DNA of 64,000 bases. Source: Exiguobacterium acetylicum. Its GTDB lineage: Bacteria; Bacillota; Bacilli; Exiguobacteriales; Exiguobacteriaceae. Each line of letters starts with the position of its first letter. The stretch's first letter is position 1. Below, piece after piece: positions 17,204-25,022 of this stretch. The stretch spans positions 274,001 to 338,000 of the forward strand of contig NZ_CP082333.1 in the NCBI RefSeq assembly GCF_019890935.1, written 5' to 3'. The position numbers and the translations under genes are program-made. The notes under the pieces were generated by a model. It made no database searches, had not been told where the DNA came from, and was given only the letters and a program-made list of their open reading frames with translations.

Positions 17204-18904
17204 ATGACACAAATGATACCGCGCCCTGAAACGGCCCAACAAACAATTACACGAGCTTGGTGGAAAGAAGCAGTTGCTTACCAAATCTATCCACGCAGCT
17301 TTTACGATGCAAACAACGATGGAATCGGCGATATTCCGGGTATCATCGCAAAACTGGATTATTTGAAGGATCTTGGCGTCGACGTTCTTTGGATTTGCCC
17401 GATGTTCAAGTCACCGAACGACGATAACGGATATGACATCAGTGATTATGAAGACATCATGGATGAGTTCGGTACGATGGCGGACTTCGATCTCTTAATG
17501 GAAGAAGCGCATAAGCGTGACATCAAGGTCTTGCTTGATCTCGTCGTCAACCACACATCGGATGAACACCCGTGGTTCCTTGAATCACGTTCATCAAAAG
17601 ACAATGAGAAACGCGATTGGTACATCTGGAAAGATGCCGTCAATGGTGGAGAACCAAACAACTGGGAAAGTATTTTCGGTGGATCAGCATGGGAATATGA
17701 TGAAAAGACAGAGCAGTACTTCCTGCACGTCTTCTCTCGTCGTCAACCAGACTTGAACTGGCAAAACCGTGACATGCGTCAAGCGGTCTATACGATGATC
17801 AACTGGTGGCTCGATAAAGGCATCGATGGTTTCCGAATCGATGCAATTAGTCATATCAACAAGGATCAATCATTCGCCGATCTCCCGAACCCGCTCGGTA
17901 TGCCGTATGTTCCTTCATTCGACATGCATATGAACGTCGAAGGTATCCATGCGTATCTCGAAGAGTTGAAGGATGAGACGTTCTCGAAATACGACATCAT
18001 GACAGTCGGAGAAGCAAACGGCGTCACACCGGAAGAAGCAGATTTATGGGTCGGAGAAGAGAATGGCAAGATGAACATGGTCTTCCAGTTCGAGCACATG
18101 GATCTTTGGCGTGCCGACGCGGAAAAAGGCGTCGACGTCGTCAAACTGAAGCAAGTGCTGACGAAATGGCAAAAAGGACTTGAAGCAACAGGTTGGAATG
18201 CCTTGTACCTCGAAAACCACGATAAGGTTCGTTCGGTCTCTCTTTGGGGCGACGAGGAACAGTACTGGAAAGAGAGCGCGAAGTCGCTTGCGATGATGTA
18301 TTTCTTCATGCAAGGCACACCGTTCATCTATCAAGGACAAGAGATTGGGATGACGAACGTTCAATTCCCGGACATCTCGGATTATGATGATGTCGCGACA
18401 AAAAATATGTATGAGATGCAACTTGCTTCCGGAAAAACACATGAGGAAATCATGGAAGTCATCTGGAACTCGTCCCGTGATAACTCACGTACACCAATGC
18501 AGTGGACGAACGAGCAAAACGGTGGCTTCTCGAATCAATCTCCATGGTTTGGTGTCAACCCAAACTACGCGGATATCAACGTCGCGTCGCAAGAACAAGA
18601 TGAAGATTCGATCTTAAACTTTTACAAACGAATGATCCAAATCCGTAAGATGGAAGAGACGTTGATTTACGGTGCGTACGATCTCATCTTACCGGAAGAT
18701 ACGAAAGTCTACGCGTATACACGGACGCTTGGGGACGAACAGTTCTTGATCGTTACGAACTTAAAAGGTGAAACCGCAGAAATTGATACGGACATCATCT
18801 TGCACTCGGATAATATGTTGCTCGGCAACTATCCGACGATGCACCATGAAGGAACAGAACTGGAACTTCGTCCATTCGAAGCTCGTCTGTACCGTGTGCG
18901 CTAA
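17204..18904 (+). CDS. GH13 alpha-glucosidase (oligo-1,6-glucosidase type)
   Basis: A cytosolic glycoside hydrolase of family 13 that splits isomaltose, maltose or related oligosaccharides. The (beta/alpha)8 barrel starts at WWKEAVAYQIYPRSFYDAN, with conserved regions DLVVNHTSDEHPWF, the nucleophile Asp in GFRIDAISH, the acid Glu in MTVGEANGV and the transition-state pair in LENHDKVR. Length is 566 residues from the ATG at 17204, which follows GAGAGG; an in-frame start at 17135 would lie inside the operator region. Regulation by a LacI-type repressor through the palindrome at 17118 is likely. Substrate preference (1,4 versus 1,6) cannot be settled here. Confidence 0.93.
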   Translation: MTQMIPRPETAQQTITRAWWKEAVAYQIYPRSFYDANNDGIGDIPGIIAKLDYLKDLGVDVLWICPMFKSPNDDNGYDISDYEDIMDEFGTMADFDLLMEEAHKRDIKVLLDLVVNHTSDEHPWFLESRSSKDNEKRDWYIWKDAVNGGEPNNWESIFGGSAWEYDEKTEQYFLHVFSRRQPDLNWQNRDMRQAVYTMINWWLDKGIDGFRIDAISHINKDQSFADLPNPLGMPYVPSFDMHMNVEGIHAYLEELKDETFSKYDIMTVGEANGVTPEEADLWVGEENGKMNMVFQFEHMDLWRADAEKGVDVVKLKQVLTKWQKGLEATGWNALYLENHDKVRSVSLWGDEEQYWKESAKSLAMMYFFMQGTPFIYQGQEIGMTNVQFPDISDYDDVATKNMYEMQLASGKTHEEIMEVIWNSSRDNSRTPMQWTNEQNGGFSNQSPWFGVNPNYADINVASQEQDEDSILNFYKRMIQIRKMEETLIYGAYDLILPEDTKVYAYTRTLGDEQFLIVTNLKGETAEIDTDIILHSDNMLLGNYPTMHHEGTELELRPFEARLYRVR

Positions 18905-18913
18905 TAGGTTTTG

Positions 18914-18941
18914 AACGGATTCGATGTACATCGAATCCGTT
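18914..18941. repeat. Perfect 28-bp palindrome, left copy
   Basis: AACGGATTCGATGT is followed directly by its reverse complement, without a loop. It lies ten bases after the glucosidase stop codon. A second copy differing by one base is found at 19310-19337, so the pair brackets about 370 bases of structured sequence. It lacks a T-run and is therefore a poor terminator by itself. Confidence 0.85.
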
Positions 18942-18955
18942 TGAGACTGAAGATA

Positions 18956-18995
18956 AGTGCAATTGTTCTCTAACGAGAAGGATTGCGCTTTTTTT
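18956..18995 (+). terminator. Terminator-like hairpin, relative of the one at 13391
   Basis: AGTGCAAT and ATTGCGCT pair with an inner stem TTCTC/GAGAA, followed by seven T residues. Its sequence is the inverse of the hairpin at 13391-13430, sharing the core CCTTCTCGTTA. It probably ends the glucosidase transcript. Confidence 0.7.
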
Positions 18996-19120
18996 GTTCG
19001 TCTCGCATCGTTTTCCTGGGACAAGCATCGCGCCGCTTCGCTTCGCTGCAGGGTCGCTCTTGCTTGTTTTTCCCTAGGAAGCGATGTCGAGTGAACAAAA
19101 CGCTTTTCTGATTCTCCTTC
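18977..19120. repeat. Long imperfect inverted repeat in a gene-free region
   Basis: Several consecutive blocks on the left recur as complements in reverse order on the right: GAAGGA, TTTTGTTC, CTCG, CATCG, TTCCT, GGGA and CAAGC. Together they would form a rod-like hairpin of about 140 bases with short internal loops and an apical stretch rich in CGCTTCG. No open reading frame with a ribosome binding site lies inside. Confidence 0.7.
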
Positions 19121-19130
19121 CGGGTACAAA

Positions 19131-19287
19131 GAAGAATGACACGTTACACGCCACTCCTACAGGAAAAAGCGCAATTTTGCGCTGTCAGAGACAAACAAGA
19201 CCCGTTTTCCTGCTCGAATGGAGCGGGAAAACTGGCTTGTGTCTCGCCTGAGGAAAGGGCGTGAAAAGGTGCGTCATTTTTTGAGTC
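19131..19287 (+). repeat. Structured ~160-bp intergenic element, copy 1
   Basis: This copy matches, in inverse orientation, the sequence at 34512-34672, with most positions identical and both ending in TTGAGTC. It can fold into an outer stem (AATGAC with GTCATT), CACGCC/GGCGTG, TCCTaCAGG/CCTGAGGA, a small hairpin GCGCAA-TT-TTGCGC and a long hairpin based on GAGACA...CAAG with CTTGTGTCTC. Two base pairs differ from the other copy by paired changes that keep the pairing. No coding frame is evident. It may be a miniature mobile element or a structured RNA. Confidence 0.8.
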
Positions 19288-19309
19288 AGTCCATTTGTCT
19301 ACAATCTGG

Positions 19310-19343
19310 AACGGATTCGATGTACATCGGATCCGTTTTTTTG
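19310..19343 (+). repeat. 28-bp palindrome, right copy, with T-run
   Basis: The same sequence as 18914-18941 with one base changed (a G-T wobble in the stem), here followed by seven T residues, so it can act as a terminator. The two copies flank the structured region in direct orientation; as palindromes they have no real polarity. Confidence 0.85.
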
Positions 19344-19408
19344 TTGCATGTAAGCAGAAGGTGCATCAGACGAAAAAATCGTGTACGCTAAACGATGAGG
19401 TGATAGAA

Positions 19409-19831
19409 GTGAAACCAGTAAAGTACCCGGTGTCATTACGACAGGTGACGACGATCGAAGATGGTCCGATGCGTGAATCGGTCGAACTTGAGGCGGACGG
19501 CACGTTGTTCGAAACAAAAGACGGTTTTGCCGTGAAGTTCGTTCAGCCGGATGAACAACCGATCGATACGACGATCAAATGGTCAAAAGATCAGATTGCT
19601 TTGAATCGCAAAGGTCCTGTTGCGATGCATCATGTCTTCATTTTAGGAGAGACGACTAAAAGCCAGTATGGCAGTCAATTCGGTCAGATGTTGATGGAAA
19701 CGGACACGGAGACGATTGAGATGAAACGGCAGCAGATGCAGTTTCGCTATACATTAAAGATGAATGGACAAGCAGTCGGTACGTATACGATTGATTTAAC
19801 TTGGGAACGGAGTGAGACGAATGGCATTTGA
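19409..19831 (+). CDS. DUF1934 family protein (YwiB-like)
   Basis: A 140-residue protein of the DUF1934/YwiB family, known as a lipocalin-like small beta barrel of unknown role. The pattern of a strand, acidic linker and strand is visible: VELEADGTLFETKDGFAVKF, then VAMHHVFILGETTKSQYGSQ and FRYTLKMNGQAVGTYTIDLT at the end. I start at GTG 19409, with AGGTGAT about eight bases before it; the frame is open upstream through the palindrome region, but that part is clearly non-coding. The gene overlaps the next one by 11 bases, so the two are co-transcribed. Confidence 0.8.
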   Translation: MKPVKYPVSLRQVTTIEDGPMRESVELEADGTLFETKDGFAVKFVQPDEQPIDTTIKWSKDQIALNRKGPVAMHHVFILGETTKSQYGSQFGQMLMETDTETIEMKRQQMQFRYTLKMNGQAVGTYTIDLTWERSETNGI

Positions 19832-20240
19832 ACAAACAGTACGTCAAATGGAGCAGATGTTGGAAGAGGAATGGTTTGAATGGCTTGAGAACGATGAGCC
19901 GCGCTATAACGAATGGCGCGATCAACTCGAAGGACTCGCAGAACAGGTCATCACGGAATACAATCCGAAGGTCGACCCGGAGTCGATCGATACGTTACTT
20001 TTAATCAATGAAGAATTACCGGTCTTATACGGCGAAGATACCGTCATGCTGTATACAGCACTCTTGAAAGCACGTCAGGAAGACGATCAAGTATACGAGC
20101 GTTACTTGACGATTCTTGGTGCGTTCGCGGACGAACAGCATCCAGCAATCCGTGAAGTCGAAAAATTAGTCGCGAAAAAGGACTATAAAAATGCCTTCGC
20201 ACGTGCAGTTCGTCTGCCACAGTCGCTCGGTTTAGAATAA
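19821..20240 (+). CDS. Acidic helical protein of unknown function
   Basis: A 139-residue protein that I do not recognise. It is rich in Glu and Trp near the N-terminus (EQMLEEEWFEWLENDEPRY) and looks all-helical, with no membrane segment, signal peptide or cysteine. It starts at ATG 19821 inside the end of the ywiB-like gene, behind GGAGTGAG, so translational coupling is likely. A terminator follows. Its function may be tied to the DUF1934 protein, but nothing in the sequence states how. Confidence 0.75.
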   Translation: MAFEQTVRQMEQMLEEEWFEWLENDEPRYNEWRDQLEGLAEQVITEYNPKVDPESIDTLLLINEELPVLYGEDTVMLYTALLKARQEDDQVYERYLTILGAFADEQHPAIREVEKLVAKKDYKNAFARAVRLPQSLGLE

Positions 20241-20251
20241 ACAATCAGTGG

Positions 20252-20284
20252 ACCATCTTGTTTTAGGCAAGGTGGTCTTTTTAG
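20252..20284 (+). terminator. Terminator overlapping the next ribosome binding site
   Basis: GACCATCTTG and CAAGGTGGTC pair around six bases, followed by TTTTT. The T-run merges into the GGAGG of the Nudix gene, so the terminator stem and that gene's leader are only a few bases apart. Confidence 0.75.
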
Positions 20285-20295
20285 GAGGAAGCGTC

Positions 20296-20733
20296 ATGTA
20301 TCCACTCTATCGAATCATCGTCGCGATCATCCGCAAGGGCGATCAACTGCTCATCGTCAATAATCAATCGGGTCAGGAGAAACGCTGGAGCTTACCCGGT
20401 GGACAGATTGAATCTGGAGAGACACTCGAGCAAGCATTGCGTCGCGAGGTGGAAGAAGAAACCGGCTTGACGGTCACATCGTCGTCGTTTGCTTTCTTAA
20501 CGGAGAACTTCATGCCGGCTTATCAAGCGCACAGCCTCGTGACGTATTTTGACTGCGAAGTGAGTGGTGTACTTGATCCAAATGATCCCGATGAAGAAAT
20601 CATTGAGACGAAGTGGATCGATCAAACGGAGTTAGCGGAGTACATCACAAGTGAAGACGTCCGTCTTCCATTATCGGCATATTTAGAAGAACAGCACAAA
20701 GGTTATTACATGTTTGAAGAGATGAAGTGGTAA
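20296..20733 (+). CDS. Nudix hydrolase
   Basis: A 145-residue pyrophosphohydrolase acting on nucleoside-diphosphate-linked compounds. The full Nudix box is present: GGQIESGETLEQALRREVEE followed by ETGL, near residues 35-58. The substrate cannot be derived from the box. The ATG at 20296 follows GGAGG by seven bases. It seems to stand alone between a terminator upstream and the phosphatase promoter downstream, although a transcript reading through the leaky terminator is possible. Confidence 0.9.
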   Translation: MYPLYRIIVAIIRKGDQLLIVNNQSGQEKRWSLPGGQIESGETLEQALRREVEEETGLTVTSSSFAFLTENFMPAYQAHSLVTYFDCEVSGVLDPNDPDEEIIETKWIDQTELAEYITSEDVRLPLSAYLEEQHKGYYMFEEMKW

Positions 20734-20742
20734 CTCGGCTGT

Positions 20743-20804
20743 CATCGTTTCTTTACATTCCTTAAAGCCGTCTCCATCGTTCATTTACATTCGCTCGGTA
20801 TGAT
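20743..20804 (+). promoter_or_regulatory. Pho-box-like direct repeat and promoter before the phosphatase gene
   Basis: CATCGTTTCTTTACATTC (20743) and CATCGTTCATTTACATTC (20775) are direct repeats 32 bases apart, 16 of 18 positions equal. Each includes TTTACA, a match to the TT(A/C/T)ACA units bound by PhoP in Bacillus. A -10 TATGAT lies at 20799 with no proper -35, as usual for an activated promoter. Induction by phosphate starvation is the inference. Confidence 0.55.
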
Positions 20805-20837
20805 GAAACCATCATCGTGAACAGGGAGGAAACACAA

Positions 20838-22172
20838 ATGAACAAGAAATGGATGGCGACAAGTATTCTCGGTACAGTTCTTATGACGGGAGTTGCAGGT
20901 TATACATATGAATCGGCTCAGCCGGTCGAGGCAAAACAAAACACGAAACAAGCAAAGGTTAAAAATGTCATCTTCATGATTCCGGACGGTTATTCAGCTG
21001 CCTATGCAACGAACTATCGCTGGTATCAAGGAGGCGAGGAGACTGAACTCGACGGTCACTTAAAAGGAATGATGCGGACGTATTCGGCAAACACGAAAGT
21101 GACCGATTCAGCAGCTGCCGGAACGGCGATGGCAACAGGAACAAAAACGAACAACGGAACAATCGGTATGGATCCAAGTGGAAAAGAAGTAGCGTCTATT
21201 CTTGATCGGGCGGATCAAGCAGGCAAAGCAACAGGACTTGTCTCGACATCAGCCATCACCCATGCGACACCAGCTGTTTTTGCATCGCATGTTGCAACGC
21301 GCGCGAACGAAGCGGATATCGCGAAGCAATACATGGATGAAATGAAAGTCGACGTCTTACTTGGTGGCGGTCAGAAGTTCTTTTTTGATCAAAAGAATGG
21401 TGGCGTTCAAGAAGCTGGTAATCTAGTGAAGAAAGCAGAACGAGCAGGATACCAGTACGCGGATTCACTTGAAAGTCTGAATGAGACGGACGGTCGTAAA
21501 GTTCTTGGATTGTTCGCAGAAGAAGGAATGGCACCAGAACTGGACCGGGAAAACACGAATCAACCGAGTCTTGCGACGATGACATCGAAAGCTCTGCAAA
21601 CATTGAAGAAAGATCGCGATGGCTTCTTCTTGATGGTAGAAGGAAGTCAGATCGACTGGGCGGGTCACGCGCATGATGCTGCTTGGGCGATGAAGGATGC
21701 AGAAGCGTTCCACCAGGCAGTCGAAAAAGTGCTTCGTTTTGCAGCAAAAGATAAACACACATTAGTCGTCGTCGCCGGTGACCATGATACAGGTGGTATG
21801 TCCGTCGGTGGATACGATGAGTACGTAGCGAAACCGGAGGTCTTGAAAAACGTCAAGGCGACAGGGGATGAGATGGTTCGTCAGTTCAACGACGACTTAT
21901 CGAACATCGCATCTGTCGTTAAACGAGAAACGACGTTTGATTTGACGGCTGAAGAAATTCAGACGTTGCAAAAAGTGGATGCGAAGAAACGCGTCATGAC
22001 ATTGAATGAGATGATCAGTAAACGAGCGTATGTCGGCTGGACGACTGCCGTGCATACTGGTGTTGACGTTCCGCTCTACGCGTACGGTCCACAAAGCGAA
22101 CAGTTCAGTGGATTGCATGAAAATACGGACATCCCTGGTCTGATGGCCAATGCAATGAAATTAAAAAAATGA
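20838..22172 (+). CDS. Secreted alkaline phosphatase
   Basis: A phosphomonoesterase of the PhoA family (444 residues), exported by a signal peptide (MNKKWMATSILGTVLMTGV, cleavage near VEAK). Metal and nucleophile residues are visible: the first metal Asp in VIFMIPDGYS, the serine nucleophile in VTDSAAAGTAMATG, the ligands in EGSQIDWAGHAHD and GDHDTGG, and the last His in TAVHTGVDVPLY. The ATG at 20838 follows GGAGG; a start at 20817 lies before that site. It frees phosphate from organic phosphates outside the cell, consistent with the Pho-like repeat upstream. Confidence 0.95.
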   Translation: MNKKWMATSILGTVLMTGVAGYTYESAQPVEAKQNTKQAKVKNVIFMIPDGYSAAYATNYRWYQGGEETELDGHLKGMMRTYSANTKVTDSAAAGTAMATGTKTNNGTIGMDPSGKEVASILDRADQAGKATGLVSTSAITHATPAVFASHVATRANEADIAKQYMDEMKVDVLLGGGQKFFFDQKNGGVQEAGNLVKKAERAGYQYADSLESLNETDGRKVLGLFAEEGMAPELDRENTNQPSLATMTSKALQTLKKDRDGFFLMVEGSQIDWAGHAHDAAWAMKDAEAFHQAVEKVLRFAAKDKHTLVVVAGDHDTGGMSVGGYDEYVAKPEVLKNVKATGDEMVRQFNDDLSNIASVVKRETTFDLTAEEIQTLQKVDAKKRVMTLNEMISKRAYVGWTTAVHTGVDVPLYAYGPQSEQFSGLHENTDIPGLMANAMKLKK

Positions 22173-22189
22173 CGTATTGGACGTGATTA

Positions 22190-22228
22190 AATCAAGCGGT
22201 GGATCATCCATCGCTTGATTTTTTTTTG
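22190..22228 (+). terminator. Terminator of the alkaline phosphatase gene
   Basis: AATCAAGCG and CGCTTGATT enclose an inner stem TGGAT/ATCCA and are followed by seven or more T residues. Confidence 0.92.
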
Positions 22229-22273
22229 AGTACGTATCTACTTGTGTGACGCAGTAAAAACTAAATGAAAAAA

Positions 22274-22293
22274 ATGAATGAATAGCCATTCAT
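22274..22293 (+). promoter_or_regulatory. FadR operator upstream of fadF
   Basis: ATGAATGAATAGCCATTCAT matches the Bacillus FadR consensus (WTGAATGAMTANTCATTCAW) at all but one position. It overlaps a likely promoter (TATACT at 22301). It predicts repression of fadF that is lifted by long-chain acyl-CoA. The consensus is from memory. Confidence 0.75.
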
Positions 22294-22350
22294 TATATGC
22301 TATACTCATTTCAACACAACTGCTTTAGGGGGAAAGGGGTTTGTTCGAAC

Positions 22351-24486
22351 ATGAATACGTTTTTACTCATTAACTGGATTGCCTTCCTACTCGTCATCGG
22401 TTATGCGGGCTATCTGTTCACGTCACTCGTCAAAAGTCGTTATGCCGCCATTAAACGGGGGAAAAAGGCGGAATGGACACTGACGAACAAAGAACGAATA
22501 GACGCAGTTTTAGTCAACGTCTTCGGTCAAAAGAAATTACTAAAGGATAAGAAAAGTGGCGCCATCCACGTCATGATGTTCTATGGCTTCTTACTCGTTC
22601 AATTCGGAGCGATTGATTTTATCTGGAAAGGACTCGCCGTCGGTCAGCGTTTCCCGCACGTCCCACTCGGTCCGCTCTATCCGATTTTTACATTCTTCCA
22701 AGAAATCGTCATGCTCGTCATCTTGATTGCCGTCGTTTGGGGATTTTATCGCCGGTACGTCGAGAAACTCGTTCGTTTGAAACGAAACTTCATGGCAGGT
22801 CTTGCGTTGATCTTCATTGGTGGTTTGATGGTCGCCGTCCTGTTCGGGAACGGATTCTTCCTTGTTTATGAGAATCATTCGACGCTTGGTGAACCGGTGG
22901 CTTCAAGCATCGCGTTCTTATTCAGTTGGGTGCCGGAGTCAATTGCGTTTGGATTATTCGTTTTCTTCTGGTGGGCACACTTACTGTTCTTACTTAGCTT
23001 CATGGTTTACATCCCGCAAGGTAAACATGCGCACTTGATTGCCGGTACAGCAAACGTCTGGCTCGGTCGAACGTCGAAAGTCGGGCGTTTGGCACCAATC
23101 GATCTATCGGTCATGGAAGAGGCAGAAGACGACGAAGCGGAATTCAGCTTCGGGGTCAACCGAATCGAAGATTTCAACCAGAAACAGCTCGTTGATCTAT
23201 ATGCCTGCGTCGAGTGTGGACGCTGTACGAACATGTGCCCGGCGAGCGGAACGGGGAAGATGCTGTCGCCGATGGATTTGATCGTTAAATTACGGGACCA
23301 TCTCAACATGAAAACGGCAGCAATCACTCAACGTTCGCCATGGGCACCTGCCTTTGCGTTCGAAGGGTCGCAAGGTAATCAAATCGCTTCACTGGCTGCA
23401 GCCGGACAGATGGATATCGTTCCGGATTCATTGATTGGGAACGTCATTACGGAAGAAGAAATCTGGGCGTGTACGACTTGTCGGAACTGTGAAGATCAGT
23501 GTCCGGTCATGAACGAACATGTCGATAAGATCATCGACCTCCGTCGTCATCTCGTCATGATGGAAGGCAAGATGGATCCGGAGATGCAACGGACGATGGC
23601 AAACATCGAACGTCAAGGTAATCCGTGGGGAATGAACCGGAAAGAACGCGAAAACTGGCGGAAAAACCGGGATGAACTCGTCGTTCCGACAGCTAAGGAG
23701 AAGAAAAAAGCGGGCGAAGACTTCGAGTACCTGTTCTGGGTTGGTGCGATGGGATCGTACGATAACCGAAGTCAAAAAATCGCGATGGCGTTTGCACGGA
23801 TTCTAAATGAGGCAGACATCTCGTTTGCGATTCTCGGAAACGATGAGAAGAACTCAGGCGATACACCGCGCCGGATCGGGAACGAAGTCTTGTTCCAGGA
23901 ACTCGCGGAAGCAAACATTAAATCGTTTGAGAAATATGGCGTCAAAAAGATCGTCACGATTGATCCGCATGCCTACAATACATTTAAAAACGAGTATCCC
24001 GACTTCGGACTGAGTCCGGACGTTGAAGTCTACCACCATACGGAATTGCTCGCTCGTCTGATTGACGAGAAACGGATCACACCGCTCCATGAAGTCAAGG
24101 AGCGTGTCGTCTATCACGATTCGTGTTACCTTGGTCGTTACAATGATATTTACGACGCACCACGTTATATTCTCGAGAAGATTCCAGGAATCACGCTCGT
24201 CGAGACGGAACGCAACCGGGAAAAAGGGATGTGTTGCGGTGCTGGCGGCGGGATGATGTGGCAAGAAGAAAAAGTCGGTGCACGGGTCAACGTCGCACGG
24301 ACGGAACAATTGTTGACGGTCCAACCGTCTGTCATTGGATCAGCATGTCCGTACTGTCTGACGATGCTCAGTGACGGTACGAAAGCGAAGGAAGTCGACG
24401 AGGCGGTTGCTACGTACGATGTGGTTGAATTACTGGAACGGTCGATTGTCGGTGTACCCGTCGAAGAACCTGTCGTAACCGTATAA
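22351..24486 (+). CDS. fadF: Iron-sulfur heterodisulfide-reductase-like protein (FadF)
   Basis: A membrane-bound Fe-S protein thought to pass electrons from acyl-CoA dehydrogenase to the quinone pool during fatty acid oxidation. Residues 1-230 hold about five or six helices. Two 4Fe-4S motifs follow: CVECGRCTNMCP near residue 290 and CTTCRNCEDQCP near 375. Two CCG-type domains end the protein (DSCYLGRYNDIYD then GMCCGAGGGMMW, and ACPYCLTML). Length 711 is close to the Bacillus protein. I start at ATG 22351; the frame upstream runs into the operator. The FadR site in front supports the role. Confidence 0.93.
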   Translation: MNTFLLINWIAFLLVIGYAGYLFTSLVKSRYAAIKRGKKAEWTLTNKERIDAVLVNVFGQKKLLKDKKSGAIHVMMFYGFLLVQFGAIDFIWKGLAVGQRFPHVPLGPLYPIFTFFQEIVMLVILIAVVWGFYRRYVEKLVRLKRNFMAGLALIFIGGLMVAVLFGNGFFLVYENHSTLGEPVASSIAFLFSWVPESIAFGLFVFFWWAHLLFLLSFMVYIPQGKHAHLIAGTANVWLGRTSKVGRLAPIDLSVMEEAEDDEAEFSFGVNRIEDFNQKQLVDLYACVECGRCTNMCPASGTGKMLSPMDLIVKLRDHLNMKTAAITQRSPWAPAFAFEGSQGNQIASLAAAGQMDIVPDSLIGNVITEEEIWACTTCRNCEDQCPVMNEHVDKIIDLRRHLVMMEGKMDPEMQRTMANIERQGNPWGMNRKERENWRKNRDELVVPTAKEKKKAGEDFEYLFWVGAMGSYDNRSQKIAMAFARILNEADISFAILGNDEKNSGDTPRRIGNEVLFQELAEANIKSFEKYGVKKIVTIDPHAYNTFKNEYPDFGLSPDVEVYHHTELLARLIDEKRITPLHEVKERVVYHDSCYLGRYNDIYDAPRYILEKIPGITLVETERNREKGMCCGAGGGMMWQEEKVGARVNVARTEQLLTVQPSVIGSACPYCLTMLSDGTKAKEVDEAVATYDVVELLERSIVGVPVEEPVVTV

Positions 24487-24499
24487 AAAAGTAGGATGG

Positions 24500-24539
24500 A
24501 ACGATTATTCTCGTGCGAACGGGAGTAGTCGTTTTTTTT
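24500..24539 (+). terminator. Terminator of fadF
   Basis: AACGATTATTCTCGT pairs with ACGGGAGTAGTCGTT using some G-T pairs and is followed by eight T residues. Confidence 0.9.
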
Positions 24540-24622
24540 CTCTAAAAAAGCGCGACGTTTTACTGTATGGTTTTGACATGATAAGATAAAAGAACTAGCT
24601 AAAGAAAGGAGGTGAGAATCTT

Positions 24623-25011
24623 TTGGGAAGGCGTTACTTCGAATCGGTCAGGTCGCGGAGACCACCGGCTTATCAAAACGAACGATCGATTACTACACAT
24701 CACTCGGTCTATTAACACCAGAGCGCACCGCGTCTGGCTACCGTCTGTATGACGAATCGGTCATTCATCAAATCGAAAAGATTGAATATTTGAAGTCTCA
24801 ACGGCTTTCCCTGCAAGAGATTCTTGCTTCTTTTACGGAACGGGAACAAAAAACAGGGGAGACGATTTATCAGGAAGTGAAACAACTTCAAGCGACGGTT
24901 GAAGGACTCGAGCAGCGTTTGTTAGATTCGACGGACGTCGAAAAACAAGCGATTCGCTTAGAACTGTCCCGGCGTCTGACATTGATTGCTTCCTTGATTG
25001 CACAGCTTTAA
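24623..25011 (+). CDS. MerR-family regulator with an apparent frameshift at its start
   Basis: The frame from about 24637 encodes LRIGQVAETTGLSKRTIDYY then GYRLYDE, a complete MerR winged helix, with a C-terminal coiled coil to 25011. No ATG, GTG or TTG lies in that frame between its upstream stop (TGA, 24613) and the helix. A perfect ribosome binding site AAGGAGGTGA and a TTG at 24623 are one frame off. One extra G in the GGG run at 24625-24627 would give MGKALLRIGQV in frame. So the gene is either frameshifted or has a sequencing error. In Bacillus a merR gene (yhdQ) also neighbours the mpfA homologue. Confidence 0.7.
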
Positions 25012-25022
25012 TACAAAACAAT

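Noticed and set aside
16762-17205. Minus-strand extension upstream of gabD
   Set aside because: No ribosome binding site, and it covers the promoter and operator of the divergent glucosidase gene.
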